NCBI GenBank assembly: GCA_041390625.1
Contig: JAWKPM010000011.1
Location: forward strand, 111,412-175,411
From: RBC038 sp041390625
Lineage (GTDB): Bacteria > Chloroflexota > Dehalococcoidia > UBA2979
Direction of reading: 5' to 3'
DNA: 64,000 nt
Positions 8,154 to 17,906 of this stretch are shown here, in pieces (the first letter of the stretch is position 1; each line of letters starts with the position of its first letter). Made by a program: the position numbers and the translations under genes. The notes under the pieces are model-generated. The model was not told the DNA's origin. It saw only the letters and a program-made list of their open reading frames with translations, and did not search any database.

Positions 8154-9284
8154 ATGGTCACCGGTGCCACGTTCGCGCTGTGGCTGTCGCTCTACTTCTA
8201 CGTCCCGTTCCTACCGCTCCGTGCCCTCGACCTCGGTGCCTCGAACACGATGGTCGGCGCCGTGATCGCGGCCTACGCGATCGCGCAGGTGGGGCTGCGC
8301 ATTCCGATTGGCGTCGGGGCGGATCTGCTCGGCCGCCGTCGACCGTTCGCGCTCATCGCGCTGGCGGCGTCGGCACTCGGCGCGCTCTGGCTCGCGGTCT
8401 CGCCCTCGCCATGGTCGCTGTTCCTCGCACGCGCGCTCACGGGCGTGGCGGGCGCCGGCTGGGTCGCGGTGAGCGTGCTCTACGCCTCGTACTTCTCCGA
8501 GGCCGAGACCGGCCGCGCGATGTCGAGGATCATGGCGGTCAACGCCATCGGCCTGGTGCTGGCCACGTTCGTGGGCGGTCTGCTCGCCGACGCTCTCGAC
8601 CCACTGGCGACGTTCTATGCGGGCGTGGTCGTCGGGGGCATCGGCGTCGGAATGTTGCTGCTGGCGCCCGAGCCGCCCCTTGAGCGCTCGCAGCGGTACT
8701 CGCAGGCGACCTTCTGGGAGGTCGCCCGGACACCGCTGTTGCTGACCGTCTCGGCGATCGGCATCGCGGTGCAATTCGTCAGCTTCGCGACCTCGTTCGG
8801 CTTCATCCCGGTCTATGCGGAGCGCATCGGCGCCTCGAGTGCCGCCATCGGCAACCTCACGACGGTCATGTTCGCGACCTCCGTCGCCGGGACGATCGGC
8901 GCGCCGTGGCTCGCTCGACGCGTTGGGTACTCGGCCGCGCTCGGCATCGGCGCTGCCGCCATCGCGCTCTCGGTCGGGGTCGTGCCGCTGCTCGACAGCG
9001 TGTGGGCGCTCGGCGCGTCGCAGGCCCTCGGTGGGCTCGGTCGAGGCGGGATGAACGCCCTCCTCATCACCCTGAGCGTCCTCGCAGTGGCGCCGGCGCA
9101 GCGAGCGACGGCGATGGGCGTATACCAGGCGCTGTACGCCATCGGCATGCTGTCCGGCCCCATCGTCTCGGGCATCGTCGTCGACCAGACGAGCATCGAG
9201 GCAGTCTTCGTCCTGTCGGCCGCGGTTTCGGTCCTCGGCGGAGCGATCGCGCTGACGGCGCGCATGCCGGCGGCCGAGGTCTGA
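8154..9284 (+). CDS. MFS transporter (DHA1-like)
   Basis: A 376-residue permease with twelve predicted helices. TM1 starts almost at once (GATFALWLSLYFYVPFLPLR). Motif A is GVGADLLGRRRP near residue 55, and a second-half basic loop is WLARRVGYS. The ATG at 8154 is chosen because GAGGGG lies 5 nt upstream and the length matches the DHA1 family. An in-frame ATG at 7920 would add 78 non-conserved residues. Substrate unknown. The OYE-type reductase begins 75 bp downstream and may be cotranscribed. Confidence 0.85.
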   Translation: MVTGATFALWLSLYFYVPFLPLRALDLGASNTMVGAVIAAYAIAQVGLRIPIGVGADLLGRRRPFALIALAASALGALWLAVSPSPWSLFLARALTGVAGAGWVAVSVLYASYFSEAETGRAMSRIMAVNAIGLVLATFVGGLLADALDPLATFYAGVVVGGIGVGMLLLAPEPPLERSQRYSQATFWEVARTPLLLTVSAIGIAVQFVSFATSFGFIPVYAERIGASSAAIGNLTTVMFATSVAGTIGAPWLARRVGYSAALGIGAAAIALSVGVVPLLDSVWALGASQALGGLGRGGMNALLITLSVLAVAPAQRATAMGVYQALYAIGMLSGPIVSGIVVDQTSIEAVFVLSAAVSVLGGAIALTARMPAAEV

Positions 9285-9358
9285 GGCTCGAGTACGATGC
9301 TGCGACGACGGACGCCTCGTTCGAGGTGAGGCGAGACCCGAGGACGAAAGGGGCCCCG

Positions 9359-10423
9359 ATGCTCTTCGAGCCGATCACCCTGCGTGAGGTCGAGGTGCGA
9401 AACCGACTCTGGGTGTCGCCGATGTGCCAGTACTCGGCCACCGACAACGGTCTTGCGACGCCGTGGCACCTGGTCCACCTGGGCTCGCGCGCGGTCGGCG
9501 GCGCCGGCATGGTGATCGCCGAGGCGACGGCCGTCGCGCCCGAGGGCCGTATCAGCCCGTGGGACCTCGGGCTCTGGTCCGACGCCCACGCCGAGGCGCT
9601 CGCCCCGATCGCTCGCTTCATCAGCGAGCAGGGCGCAGTCCCGGCCGTGCAGCTCGCGCACGCCGGGCGCAAGGCCTCGACGAACCGGCCATGGCTCGGC
9701 GGACGCCCGGTCGCACCGGCCGAGGGCGGTTGGGAGCCCGTGGGACCGAGCGCCATCCCCTACAACGAGGGCTACCCCCAGCCCCACGAGCTGACGACCA
9801 TCGAGATCCAGGGCATCGTCGACGCTTTCGGCGCTGCGGCCGTGCGCGCCGCCGAGGCCGGGTTCCGCGCCATCGAGGTGCACGCGGCGCACGGCTACCT
9901 CGTCCACGAGTTCCTGTCGCCGCACACGAACCGGCGCACCGACGCCTACGGCGGCTCGTTCGAGGGACGAACGCGCTTCGCCCTCGAGGTCGCTCGCGCC
10001 GTGCGTGCGTCCTTCCCGGCCAGCGACCCCGTGATAGTGCGCATCTCGGCTTCGGAGTACGTCGAGGACGGGTGGGACCTCGAGCAGTCCGTTGCCCTCG
10101 CGAAGCTCCTCCGCGAGGCCGGCATCGACATGGTGGACGCCTCGTCGGGCGGCAACCTCCCGCACCAGGCGTTGAGGCCGTACCCGGGCTACCAGGTGCC
10201 GTTCGCGCGTGCGATCCGCGAGGGCGCCGGCATTCCGACGGCCGCCGTCGGCCTGATCACCGAACCCGCCCAGGCTGAGGGCGTCGTCGCCGGCGGCGAC
10301 GCCGACGTCGTGCTGATGGCGCGCGAGCTGCTGCGCGACCCCTACTGGCCGTTGCACGCCGCTCGCGAGCTCGGCGTCGACATCGAGTGGCCTCGACAGT
10401 ACGAGCGCGCGAAGCGGCGCTAG
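9359..10423 (+). CDS. NADH:flavin oxidoreductase, old yellow enzyme (YqjM-like)
   Basis: A 354-residue FMN-dependent ene-reductase-type TIM barrel. PMCQYS near residue 21 is the YqjM-class N-terminal Cys motif, HAGRK (~103) and HAAHGYLVHEFLSPHTNRR (~175) line the FMN and substrate pocket, and GGSFEGRTRF follows. The C-terminal phosphate-binding GLIT and MARELLRDPYWP are present. Members reduce activated alkenes with NAD(P)H, often in detoxification. The ATG at 9359 follows AAAGGGG. Confidence 0.93.
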   Translation: MLFEPITLREVEVRNRLWVSPMCQYSATDNGLATPWHLVHLGSRAVGGAGMVIAEATAVAPEGRISPWDLGLWSDAHAEALAPIARFISEQGAVPAVQLAHAGRKASTNRPWLGGRPVAPAEGGWEPVGPSAIPYNEGYPQPHELTTIEIQGIVDAFGAAAVRAAEAGFRAIEVHAAHGYLVHEFLSPHTNRRTDAYGGSFEGRTRFALEVARAVRASFPASDPVIVRISASEYVEDGWDLEQSVALAKLLREAGIDMVDASSGGNLPHQALRPYPGYQVPFARAIREGAGIPTAAVGLITEPAQAEGVVAGGDADVVLMARELLRDPYWPLHAARELGVDIEWPRQYERAKRR

Positions 10424-10433
10424 CCGCCTGGGC

Positions 10434-11795
10434 TCACGCCAGGCGTCGGAAGCGCGGGACGAAGGTCAGGTACGCGATCGTCGCAACGATGAGCGTCGCG
10501 CCCAACGAGCCGATGGCGAACTCCGGCCCCACCCGATCCATGTAAAGGCTCACGAAGAACGTGCCGACGTTCATCAGGCTGATCTGCATCATGTAGATCG
10601 ACATGACCCGGCCCCGGTATTCGTCGTCCACGTAGTCCTGCATGAGCATCTGGCCGAGGGCCTGGCGTCCGCTGGTGCCGACCCCAACGAGGGCGAGCGC
10701 GATCCACGCTAGCCAGAACACCCCGGTGAACGAGAACAGCAGCAGCGAGGTCCCCATCAGCAGCGCGCTGCCGGCGAAGACCAGCCCGCGATTGCGGTCG
10801 AACCGGACGGTCGCGAGCGCCAGCGCGCCGGCGAGCGCGCCCAGGCCCATGCCCATCTGCATGACACCGAGCGCCGTGCCCGAGTCCGCGAACACGTCGG
10901 CCACGTAGCCCGGGAGCAGGCGCCGAATCGGCATGCCGAGGACCGAGCCCAGCAACGTGAACGAGAGCACGCTCAGCAGCACAGGATTGCGGAAGAGATA
11001 GCGGAATCCCGAGGCGAGATCGTTCAGCGCGGTGCCGCGCCCGCCGCCTCGCGAAGCCCCGCGGTTGCCTCGGCGCCGCCCGGTGCTGGCGGCCTGGGCG
11101 TCTGCCTCACGCGCGAACTCGGCGGAACTCAGCGACTTCACCGCGAACAGCGTCGTCATCGACAGCGCGTACATCACCGCCATCGCGACGTAGACCGGGC
11201 CTGCGCCAATCCAGTCGATCATGAAGCCACCGGCCGCCGGCGCGATGATCTGCATCAGGTTCATGCTCGCCGACTGCAGCGGGATCGCGTTCATCAGCCG
11301 CCGCATGCCGACGACCTCGGGCAGGAACGCCTGCCTCGAAGGCATCACGAGCGCCATCATCGTGCCCTGGCCAACCGACGCGAGGAAGAGCGCCTGAAAG
11401 GTGAGCTGGCCCGCGAAGATCAGCGTCGCGACCGCCAGTGCCATCAGGAGGCCGAACCCCTGGCCCACCTGCAGGACCACGCGCCGCGACAGCCGATCGG
11501 CCAGCACGCCGCCGAACGGCGACAGCGCCAGCATCGGGAGGGCGCTCGCGAGACTCAGCACGCCGAGCGAGGTGAACGAGTCCGTCAGGTCGTACGCGAG
11601 GTAGCCGCGGGTGAGCATCTGCATGCTCATCGCAGCGTTCCAGAAGATCAGAGCGCTCAGGTACCAGCGGAACGGGCCGAAGAGCAGCGCATCGAAGGTG
11701 CGCGGCAGGTGGCGAACGAGCGAGGATTCGCCCTCGCCTTCCGCCTCCGAAAGATCGTCCTCGGGCGGTGGCGGACGTACGTCGAGCTGCGCGAT
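10434..11795 (-). CDS. MFS transporter (EntS/MFS_3-like), apparent ATC start
   Basis: A 453-residue (if started at ATC 11795) or 398-residue (first ATG, 11630) transporter, close paralogue of the gene at 1172-2986. Similarity clearly starts upstream of ATG 11630: RTFDALLFGPFRWYLSALIF here matches RTFEALSFSPFRWYLGAMIW there, and a start at 11630 would cut TM1 in half. Between the in-frame TAA (11843-11841) and ATG 11630 there is no ATG, GTG or TTG. A perfect GGAGGT (11807-11802) lies 6 nt before an in-frame ATC (11795). Either initiation is at AUC, or a frameshift or sequence error links the ATG at 11809 (other frame). Gly/Arg-rich loop near the middle as in its paralogue. Confidence 0.8.
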   Translation of the reverse strand: MAQLDVRPPPPEDDLSEAEGEGESSLVRHLPRTFDALLFGPFRWYLSALIFWNAAMSMQMLTRGYLAYDLTDSFTSLGVLSLASALPMLALSPFGGVLADRLSRRVVLQVGQGFGLLMALAVATLIFAGQLTFQALFLASVGQGTMMALVMPSRQAFLPEVVGMRRLMNAIPLQSASMNLMQIIAPAAGGFMIDWIGAGPVYVAMAVMYALSMTTLFAVKSLSSAEFAREADAQAASTGRRRGNRGASRGGGRGTALNDLASGFRYLFRNPVLLSVLSFTLLGSVLGMPIRRLLPGYVADVFADSGTALGVMQMGMGLGALAGALALATVRFDRNRGLVFAGSALLMGTSLLLFSFTGVFWLAWIALALVGVGTSGRQALGQMLMQDYVDDEYRGRVMSIYMMQISLMNVGTFFVSLYMDRVGPEFAIGSLGATLIVATIAYLTFVPRFRRLA

Positions 11796-11865
11796 AGGCT
11801 GACCTCCATCGGTGATCTTGGATATGCCTCGATCTTTACCTTACCGCTAACGTGAGAGAACGGGT

Positions 11866-12525
11866 ATGGCGGAACCCCGAACTGCAGCGGTGGGACGCTC
11901 GCGACCGGCACCGGACACCGCGCTCTACCTCGACGAAGCCGTTGTCAGTCGGGGCGTCGCCCTCCTGCATGCGCAGTGCTGGCTGTGGGGCCAGGACCTC
12001 AAGAGCCCGCAGGGCGACCTGCTCACGGCCTGCGGCCTCGCGCGGTCGGTATTCGATGGTGCGCGTTCCCATCGCAGCTATTACGGCGGCCGCCTCTCGG
12101 ACGCACGCTTCGTCGTCGCTTGGGGCGGCGGCCTCGTCTTCGGCGACGCAACCGGAGCGCTGTTCTTCCCTCGGCTTCGATTCGCACCGACGCGCCTCGA
12201 TAACGTGAGGTCGCTCGAGGCCGTGCCGGACCTGAACGCCGTCCACGAGGCTGCACCGCTTGCGCCGCCGCGCGACAACCGCCTCGTGCTCGCGGCGCTC
12301 GAGTGGCTCGCCGTCTACGAGGACGAGGTCACCCGCATCGCCGGCCCACGGTGGCGTGCCGAGTGCGCCCGCCGATGGGCCGAGATCGAGGAGGGCGCTC
12401 GGACTGCTGCCGCCTCGGTGAGTGTCGCGTACGAAAAACTCCCGCCCATTCCCCCCGACGGCCTCGCCGAGTCCTGGCGTGAGCTTGCCGCATCGATCCC
12501 GGCGCGAGGCCCATCGCCGGACTAG
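11866..12525 (+). CDS. conserved-looking hypothetical protein
   Basis: A 219-residue soluble protein that I do not recognise. Features: LLHAQCWLWGQDLKSPQGDLL near residue 33 (the only clear motif-like block), a Gly-rich strand VVAWGGGLVFGDATGALFFPR near 85, and an Arg/Glu-rich C-terminal helix with W-R-x-ECARRWAEIE. No signal peptide or membrane helix. ATG at 11866 after GAGAGAACGGG. Divergent from the MFS gene, with a very short gap. Confidence 0.75.
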   Translation: MAEPRTAAVGRSRPAPDTALYLDEAVVSRGVALLHAQCWLWGQDLKSPQGDLLTACGLARSVFDGARSHRSYYGGRLSDARFVVAWGGGLVFGDATGALFFPRLRFAPTRLDNVRSLEAVPDLNAVHEAAPLAPPRDNRLVLAALEWLAVYEDEVTRIAGPRWRAECARRWAEIEEGARTAAASVSVAYEKLPPIPPDGLAESWRELAASIPARGPSPD

Positions 12526-12659
12526 AGTCGTGCGAGGCCCAGTTCGATGAAACGGCCGGCCACGCTCCATGCGTGACTCGCTCGCAATGGCCGGGATTGT
12601 GCCTCAGACGCCGCTCAGCCCGCCGTTCGACACTCGATGGGCAACTGACGGGAGTCGAA

Positions 12660-13406
12660 GTGCTGGGAATACCGGAGTCGATCGAGGCCTGCCTCTTCGA
12701 CCTCGATGGCGTGCTGACGCGAACGGCGGCGATCCACGCGCGCGCGTGGAAGGACACGTTCGACCAGTTCCTGCGGACGCGCGCGGACGAATCGGGAGAT
12801 CCGTTTCGACCCTTCGACCTCACGACCGACTACGACGAGTACGTCGACGGGCGTCCCCGCATCGAGGGCGTACGCACGTTCCTCGACGCACGCGGCATCA
12901 CGCTACCCGAGGGCACAGACGACGACCCGACCACTGCTGAGACCGTGCGAGGCCTGGGCAACCGCAAGAACGAACTCCTCCTCGAGCGGATCCGAAGCGA
13001 CGGCGTGCCTATCTACGAGGGCTCGGTCCGGTTCGTGCAGGCCGCGCAGCGCGCCGGACTCCGCCGCGCCGTGGTCTCATCGAGCAAGAACACGCACGAG
13101 GTGCTGCGCGCTGCCGAACTGGAAGGCCTGTTCGAGGTGTGCATCGACGGCAACGTCCTCGAGCGCGACGGGCTCCAGGGCAAGCCCGCGCCCGACACCT
13201 ACCTCGCGGCCGCGAGAGCCCTCGGCGTCGCGCCCGGCGCGGCCGCCGTCTTCGAGGACGCGATCGTCGGGGTCGAGGCCGGGCGCGCCGGCGGCTTCGG
13301 ATTCGTCGTTGGCGTGGACCGCCGCGGCGATGCCGACGAGTTGCGTGCGCACGGCGCCGACGTGGTGGTGGCAGACCTCGAGGAGCTGCTCGCCGCCGAT
13401 GATTAG
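12660..13406 (+). CDS. pgmB: beta-phosphoglucomutase-like HAD hydrolase
   Basis: A 248-residue HAD-superfamily protein of the beta-phosphoglucomutase type, expected to interconvert beta-glucose 1-phosphate and glucose 6-phosphate. Motif I is FDLDGVLT (residues 14-21), followed by the cap domain; motif II is VVSSS near 140; GKPAPD carries the motif III Lys near 176; FEDAIVG is motif IV. The GTG at 12660 with GGGAG 6 nt upstream is preferred to a GTG at 12573. Its stop overlaps the GH65 gene by 8 bp, which fits the standard pairing with disaccharide phosphorylases that release beta-G1P. Confidence 0.88.
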   Translation: MLGIPESIEACLFDLDGVLTRTAAIHARAWKDTFDQFLRTRADESGDPFRPFDLTTDYDEYVDGRPRIEGVRTFLDARGITLPEGTDDDPTTAETVRGLGNRKNELLLERIRSDGVPIYEGSVRFVQAAQRAGLRRAVVSSSKNTHEVLRAAELEGLFEVCIDGNVLERDGLQGKPAPDTYLAAARALGVAPGAAAVFEDAIVGVEAGRAGGFGFVVGVDRRGDADELRAHGADVVVADLEELLAADD

Positions 13407-15777
13407 CCATCCTCACTTCGCTGTAGAGCCGTGGCGTCTGCGCGAGCGCGCGCTCGACCTCGAGGTGCTGGCGCAGAGCGAGTCGCTGTTCGCGCTGTCC
13501 AACGGGCACCTCGGGTTGCGCGGCAACCTCGACGAGGGCGAGCCGCGCGGCATGCCCGGCACCTACCTCGGCGGCTTCTACGAGACGTACCCGCTCTCGA
13601 GGGCCGAGCCAGCCTACGGCGACCCCGAGGCCGGGCAGCTGCTGCTCAACGTGACGAACGGCAAGCTGCTTCGGCTGCTCGTCGACGATGAGCCGTTCGA
13701 CGTGCGGTACGGGACGCTGCACTCCCACGAGCGCGTCCTCGACATGCGTGCGGGCACGCTCGCGCGCGAGGTGCGCTGGGAGTCGCCCGCGGGCCAGGTC
13801 GTGCGCGTCAGCTCAACCCGCCTCGTGTCGTTCACGCAGCGCGCTATCGCCGCGATCGCCTACGAGGTCGAAGCGATCGACGACGAGGCCCGCGTCGTGA
13901 TCCAGTCCGAGCTCGTCGCGAACGAGGCGTCGACGACGGTCGGAGGCGATCCGCGTGCCGCCTCGCCCCTCGAGTCACCGCTCGTCGCAGAGCATCACGC
14001 CACCTGGGGACGCGCCGGCGTCGACCTCGTGCACCGCACCGAGCAGAGTGGGTTGCGCGTCGCGGTCGCAATGGACCACGTCATCGAGGGTCCGTCTGAC
14101 ATCCGCGTCCAGACCGAGTCCGAGGATGACCTCGGTCGTGTCTCGATCACGGTGCTGCTACAGCCCGGAGAGCGGCTGCGCGTCGTGAAGTTCATTGCGT
14201 ACGGCTGGTCGGGCACGCGCTCGGCGGAGGCGTTGCGCGATCAGGTCGCCGCGGCCCTGACCGCAGCCCGCGACACCGGCTGGGACCGCCTTCTCACCGA
14301 GCAGCGTGAGTTCCTCGATCGGTTCTGGGAGCGCTCAGACGTGGCCATCGAGGGCGATCCCGAGATTCAGCAGGCGGTGCGGTTCGGCCTCTTCCACGTC
14401 CTCCAGGCAGGTGCGCGGGGCGAGCAGCGCGCGATTCCCGCGAAGGGCCTGACCGGCAGTGGCTACGACGGTCACACGTTCTGGGACAGCGAGACCTTCG
14501 TGCTGCCGGTACTGACCTACACGATGCCCGACGCCGCAGCCCAAGTCCTCCGATGGCGCCACGACACGCTGCCGGCCGCTCGAACCCGAGCGAAAGCGCT
14601 GGGGCTGCGCGGCGCGGCGCTGCCGTGGCGCACGATCGCCGGCGAGGAGTGCTCGGGCTACTGGCCGGCCGGCACCGCCGCGTTCCACGTCAACGCCGAC
14701 GTCGCGGCGGCCGTCATTCGCTACGTCGACGCCACCGATGACATGCGCTTCGAGCAGGACATCGGACTCGAGTTGCTGGTCGAGTCCGCCCGACTCTGGC
14801 ACTCCCTCGGCCACCACGACCGAGAGGGGCAGTTCCACCTCCCCGGCGTCACGGGTCCCGACGAGTACAGCGCCCTCGCGGACGACAACGTCTACACGAA
14901 CCTGACGGCCCAGCAGAACTTCGAGGCGGCGGCGGTGGCGGCAGAGCGCCACCCGCACGAGGCGAGTGAGCTCGGGGTCGACGCGACCGAGGTCGAGGCC
15001 TGGCGCACTGCCGCCGCCTCGATGTTCGTCCCCTACGACGAGGCTCTCGGTGTGCACCCGCAGGCAGCGGGCTTTACGTCGCACGCGATGTGGGACTTCG
15101 AGGCCACGCAGCCCACCGATTACCCGCTCTTCCTCCACTTCCCCTACTTCGATCTCTATCGCAAGCAGGTCGTGAAGCAGGCGGACCTGGTGCTGGCGTT
15201 GCACCTCCGAGGCGACGCGTTCACCGCCGAGGAGAAGGCGCGCGACTTTGCCTACTACGAGCCGCTGACCGTGCGCGACTCCTCCTTATCGGCGGCAACT
15301 CAGTCGGTCATCGCCGCCGAGGTCGGCCACCTCGACCTCGCATACGATTATGTCGCTGAGGCGGCACTCATCGACCTCGAGAATCTCGAGCACAACACAC
15401 GCGACGGGCTTCACATCGCGGCGCTGGCCGGCACGTGGACTGCGCTCGTCGCCGGTTTCGGCGGATTCCGGGCTCACGAGGGGCAACTGCGCTTCGCGCC
15501 TCGATTGCCGCGCGGGATGATGCGCCTCGAGTTCCGCCTGCTCTATCGAGGCCGCCAACTGCGCGTGACGCTCGAGGGCGACGCCGCGACCTACACCCTC
15601 GAGGACGGTGACCCGCTCGAGCTACGCCACCACGGCGAGGCACTCCTGCTGAGGCCGGACAAGCCGCTGACCAGATCGATGCCGCCTGCACCGGTGCTGG
15701 AGACGCCTCGACAACCGCCCGGCCGCGAGCCCTCCCGCCTGCAGCCGGACGAGCGGTCAGCGAGCTCGAGCGCCTAG
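13399..15777 (+). CDS. glycoside hydrolase family 65 disaccharide phosphorylase
   Basis: A 792-residue GH65 enzyme, expected to phosphorolyse an alpha-glucobiose (maltose, trehalose, kojibiose or nigerose; not distinguishable by eye) to glucose and beta-glucose 1-phosphate. An N-terminal beta-sandwich (SNGHLGLRGNLDEG near residue 35) precedes the (alpha/alpha)6 barrel. FWDSETFVLPVL near 359 is conserved in the family. TGPDEY places the catalytic acid Glu at about residue 489. A small C-terminal beta domain follows. The ATG overlaps the phosphoglucomutase stop. Product G6P could feed the glucose-6-phosphate dehydrogenase at 35309. The 3' end overlaps the convergent DUF2090 gene by 21 bp. Confidence 0.92.
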   Translation: MISHPHFAVEPWRLRERALDLEVLAQSESLFALSNGHLGLRGNLDEGEPRGMPGTYLGGFYETYPLSRAEPAYGDPEAGQLLLNVTNGKLLRLLVDDEPFDVRYGTLHSHERVLDMRAGTLAREVRWESPAGQVVRVSSTRLVSFTQRAIAAIAYEVEAIDDEARVVIQSELVANEASTTVGGDPRAASPLESPLVAEHHATWGRAGVDLVHRTEQSGLRVAVAMDHVIEGPSDIRVQTESEDDLGRVSITVLLQPGERLRVVKFIAYGWSGTRSAEALRDQVAAALTAARDTGWDRLLTEQREFLDRFWERSDVAIEGDPEIQQAVRFGLFHVLQAGARGEQRAIPAKGLTGSGYDGHTFWDSETFVLPVLTYTMPDAAAQVLRWRHDTLPAARTRAKALGLRGAALPWRTIAGEECSGYWPAGTAAFHVNADVAAAVIRYVDATDDMRFEQDIGLELLVESARLWHSLGHHDREGQFHLPGVTGPDEYSALADDNVYTNLTAQQNFEAAAVAAERHPHEASELGVDATEVEAWRTAAASMFVPYDEALGVHPQAAGFTSHAMWDFEATQPTDYPLFLHFPYFDLYRKQVVKQADLVLALHLRGDAFTAEEKARDFAYYEPLTVRDSSLSAATQSVIAAEVGHLDLAYDYVAEAALIDLENLEHNTRDGLHIAALAGTWTALVAGFGGFRAHEGQLRFAPRLPRGMMRLEFRLLYRGRQLRVTLEGDAATYTLEDGDPLELRHHGEALLLRPDKPLTRSMPPAPVLETPRQPPGREPSRLQPDERSASSSA

Positions 15778-16686
15778 GGCGCTCGCTCGCTCGAAGACGT
15801 CGACCCACTCCTCGTAGTCGCGCGCGATGCGCTGAGCGGCCTCGAGGCGGGTGGTCTGACCGGCTCGGAAATCGAGCAGTGGCTGCCACCAGGTCGTGCG
15901 CCCGACCGCGAACCCCGTGAATCCCGGCACGGTGGCGGCCAGCCGCAGCCAGGAGCGAACGGTCGCTTCGTCCGAGCCGTGTCCGAGCACGATGCAGCCG
16001 ACGTGCGGCCGCCCCTCGCGGCGTGCGACCTCGACGATGCGACGGGCATCGACCTCTCGGTCGAGCCCCTCGAGCTTCCAGACGTCCGGGTCCACGCCTG
16101 CGTCTCGGAACGCGGCAATCGACTCGATCATCAGCGCCGGGCGCAGGTGCCGCGCATACGCATGCTCGTCGCCACCGACTTCGGCCAGCTGCCCCGGCTC
16201 CGGCGGCACGAGGAGCTCGATCATCAGTCGACGGCCGGCGGCGTGGACCACCTCGGACAGGAGCTTGAGGCGAGGCAGTTCGCGCGCGTGCTGGGCTGCG
16301 TCGCCGGCCGGGTTGAAGCGGACGAGCGCCTTGGCGAAGGTCGGATCGAACGCCTCGATGTGCGCAGCGAAGTCATCGCCGTACTCGAAGTCGAACTCGG
16401 GCCGCCCGCTGGCCTCGACGGGCAGCGCGGTCACGAGCTGCTCACGGCGGCCCTGCCGGAGGATGTCCGCGCCGAACTGCTCATCCACGAGGACCCCCGC
16501 GCTCTCGCGCGGAATCCCGTCGGTGACCGCCAGCATCAGCCCCTCGAAGATGAGTTGCTTCGCGTCGGACATGGTCGCGGTCTGAGCGTCATCGAGGGGT
16601 TCGCCTGCATCGAACATCGACTCCATCAGGCTGGCCCGATGGTCGAACGGCAGGATGTAGAGCGGCTGGTCGTATCCGATCTGCAT
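15757..16686 (-). CDS. DUF2090 aldolase-like protein (IolC C-terminal domain type)
   Basis: A 309-residue protein matching the DUF2090 domain (PF09863), which is found alone or fused C-terminally to the sugar kinase IolC and has an aldolase-like TIM barrel. Supporting blocks: LYILPFDHRASL near residue 10, GVLVDEQFGADIL near 65, a LMIELLVPPEP strand near 147, WKLEGLD near 195, GCIVLGHGSD near 222 and FAVGRTTWW near 250. A role in sugar or inositol catabolism (keto-deoxy-sugar phosphate cleavage) is inferred. ATG at 16686 after GGGAGGAG. Tail-to-tail overlap with the GH65 gene. Confidence 0.8.
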   Translation of the reverse strand: MQIGYDQPLYILPFDHRASLMESMFDAGEPLDDAQTATMSDAKQLIFEGLMLAVTDGIPRESAGVLVDEQFGADILRQGRREQLVTALPVEASGRPEFDFEYGDDFAAHIEAFDPTFAKALVRFNPAGDAAQHARELPRLKLLSEVVHAAGRRLMIELLVPPEPGQLAEVGGDEHAYARHLRPALMIESIAAFRDAGVDPDVWKLEGLDREVDARRIVEVARREGRPHVGCIVLGHGSDEATVRSWLRLAATVPGFTGFAVGRTTWWQPLLDFRAGQTTRLEAAQRIARDYEEWVDVFERASALGARAR

Positions 16687-16811
16687 CGTCGCTGCTCCTC
16701 CCGTCTTGTCCGAATCAGTGGGTCGCGGCTGGACGCGACCCGACCGACTCAGCGTCCACCTTGTACCTGAGTGCCAGCCAAGTCCCGCCCCGAGAACGCG
16801 TTCGAGGCACG

Positions 16812-17906
16812 TCAGCTCTCCGCCTCGATGGCGGTCGCCACAGGCTCGGCGCGTTCGTCGTCGGCTGGCCCCGAGACGAGCATCGAGGTCGCCGTCGCCG
16901 CGAGCGGTACCGCGACGATCGCGCCCGTCACACCCGCCAGCGCCGATCCGGCGGACACGACGATCAACACGGTCAGCGGGTGGAGGTGCACGACCCGCCC
17001 CATCACCTGCGGACCGACGATGTACGCCTCGGCGGCATGCGCGAGCAGCGCGAGGCCCAGCACGGCGACCGCCGTCCCGAAGCCATTCGCCGCCAGCGCG
17101 ACGACCACTGCGATGCCTCCGGCCACGATGCCTCCGAGGATCGGCACGAAGCTGCCGACAAACGTGAGGCCCGCGATCGGCAACGCGAGGGGCACGCCCA
17201 GCACCCGCAGCCCGGTCCCGATGACTCCGGCGTTGACGACGGCGTTCACCACCACCCCGCGCGCGTACGAGGTGATGGCGCTCCACCCTCGCGTGGCCGC
17301 CTCGATGGCCATTGGCGGGAGGAGTGGCGACTCGACGGCCAGCAGTCCGTTCCAGATGCCGTCCCCGTCGATCACGAGGAAGATCGTCAGCACCAGGGTG
17401 AACACCGCGCCGATCGAGAGCTCGAGCGCGAGCGGCACGTTCGCGAGGGCGCCGTGGAGCAGGTGCTGCTGGTTGCTTGTCCACTCGGAGCGAAGTTGGG
17501 CGACGAAGCTCTCCACCTGGGTCCGCGGCAAGTTGAGGGGGCTCCCCGTCGCCCAGTTCGACAACTCGTCGACGCCGCTCGAGACGGTGGCGCGCAGTGC
17601 CGGCGCCTCGCCGACGACCGCCCGACCGAGCCAGACGCTCGCGGCGACGAGGACCACCGAGGCGCTCACGAGGACGACGACCGCCGCGACCGGCCTTGGT
17701 AGGCCGAGGCGCTCCAGTCGTCGCCGCGCGGGCAGCAGCAGCGAGGTGAGCATCAGCGCGAAGAGCAGCGGCAGCAGCACGAGCCGCAGACGCGCGAACG
17801 CAGTGCCGAGGACGAAGAGCAGCAGCGCGACGCCGACGATCCGCCATGCCACGTCGCCCACAGCTCGCAGCGAGAAGTCGGACTCCGGCAGCCCATGCGC
17901 GGTCAT
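16812..17906 (-). CDS. AI-2E family (PF01594) membrane transporter
   Basis: A 364-residue membrane protein of the AI-2E/UPF0118 group. Two N-terminal helices, an amphipathic middle region (residues ~105-160), then helices including the typical LTFVGSFVPILGGIVAGGIAVVVAL near residue 235 and the C-terminal PQVMGRVVHLHPLTVLI motif near 300. Members export signalling molecules or act in Na+/H+ exchange; the substrate is unknown here. GGGAAG precedes the ATG. Confidence 0.85.
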   Translation of the reverse strand: MTAHGLPESDFSLRAVGDVAWRIVGVALLLFVLGTAFARLRLVLLPLLFALMLTSLLLPARRRLERLGLPRPVAAVVVLVSASVVLVAASVWLGRAVVGEAPALRATVSSGVDELSNWATGSPLNLPRTQVESFVAQLRSEWTSNQQHLLHGALANVPLALELSIGAVFTLVLTIFLVIDGDGIWNGLLAVESPLLPPMAIEAATRGWSAITSYARGVVVNAVVNAGVIGTGLRVLGVPLALPIAGLTFVGSFVPILGGIVAGGIAVVVALAANGFGTAVAVLGLALLAHAAEAYIVGPQVMGRVVHLHPLTVLIVVSAGSALAGVTGAIVAVPLAATATSMLVSGPADDERAEPVATAIEAES

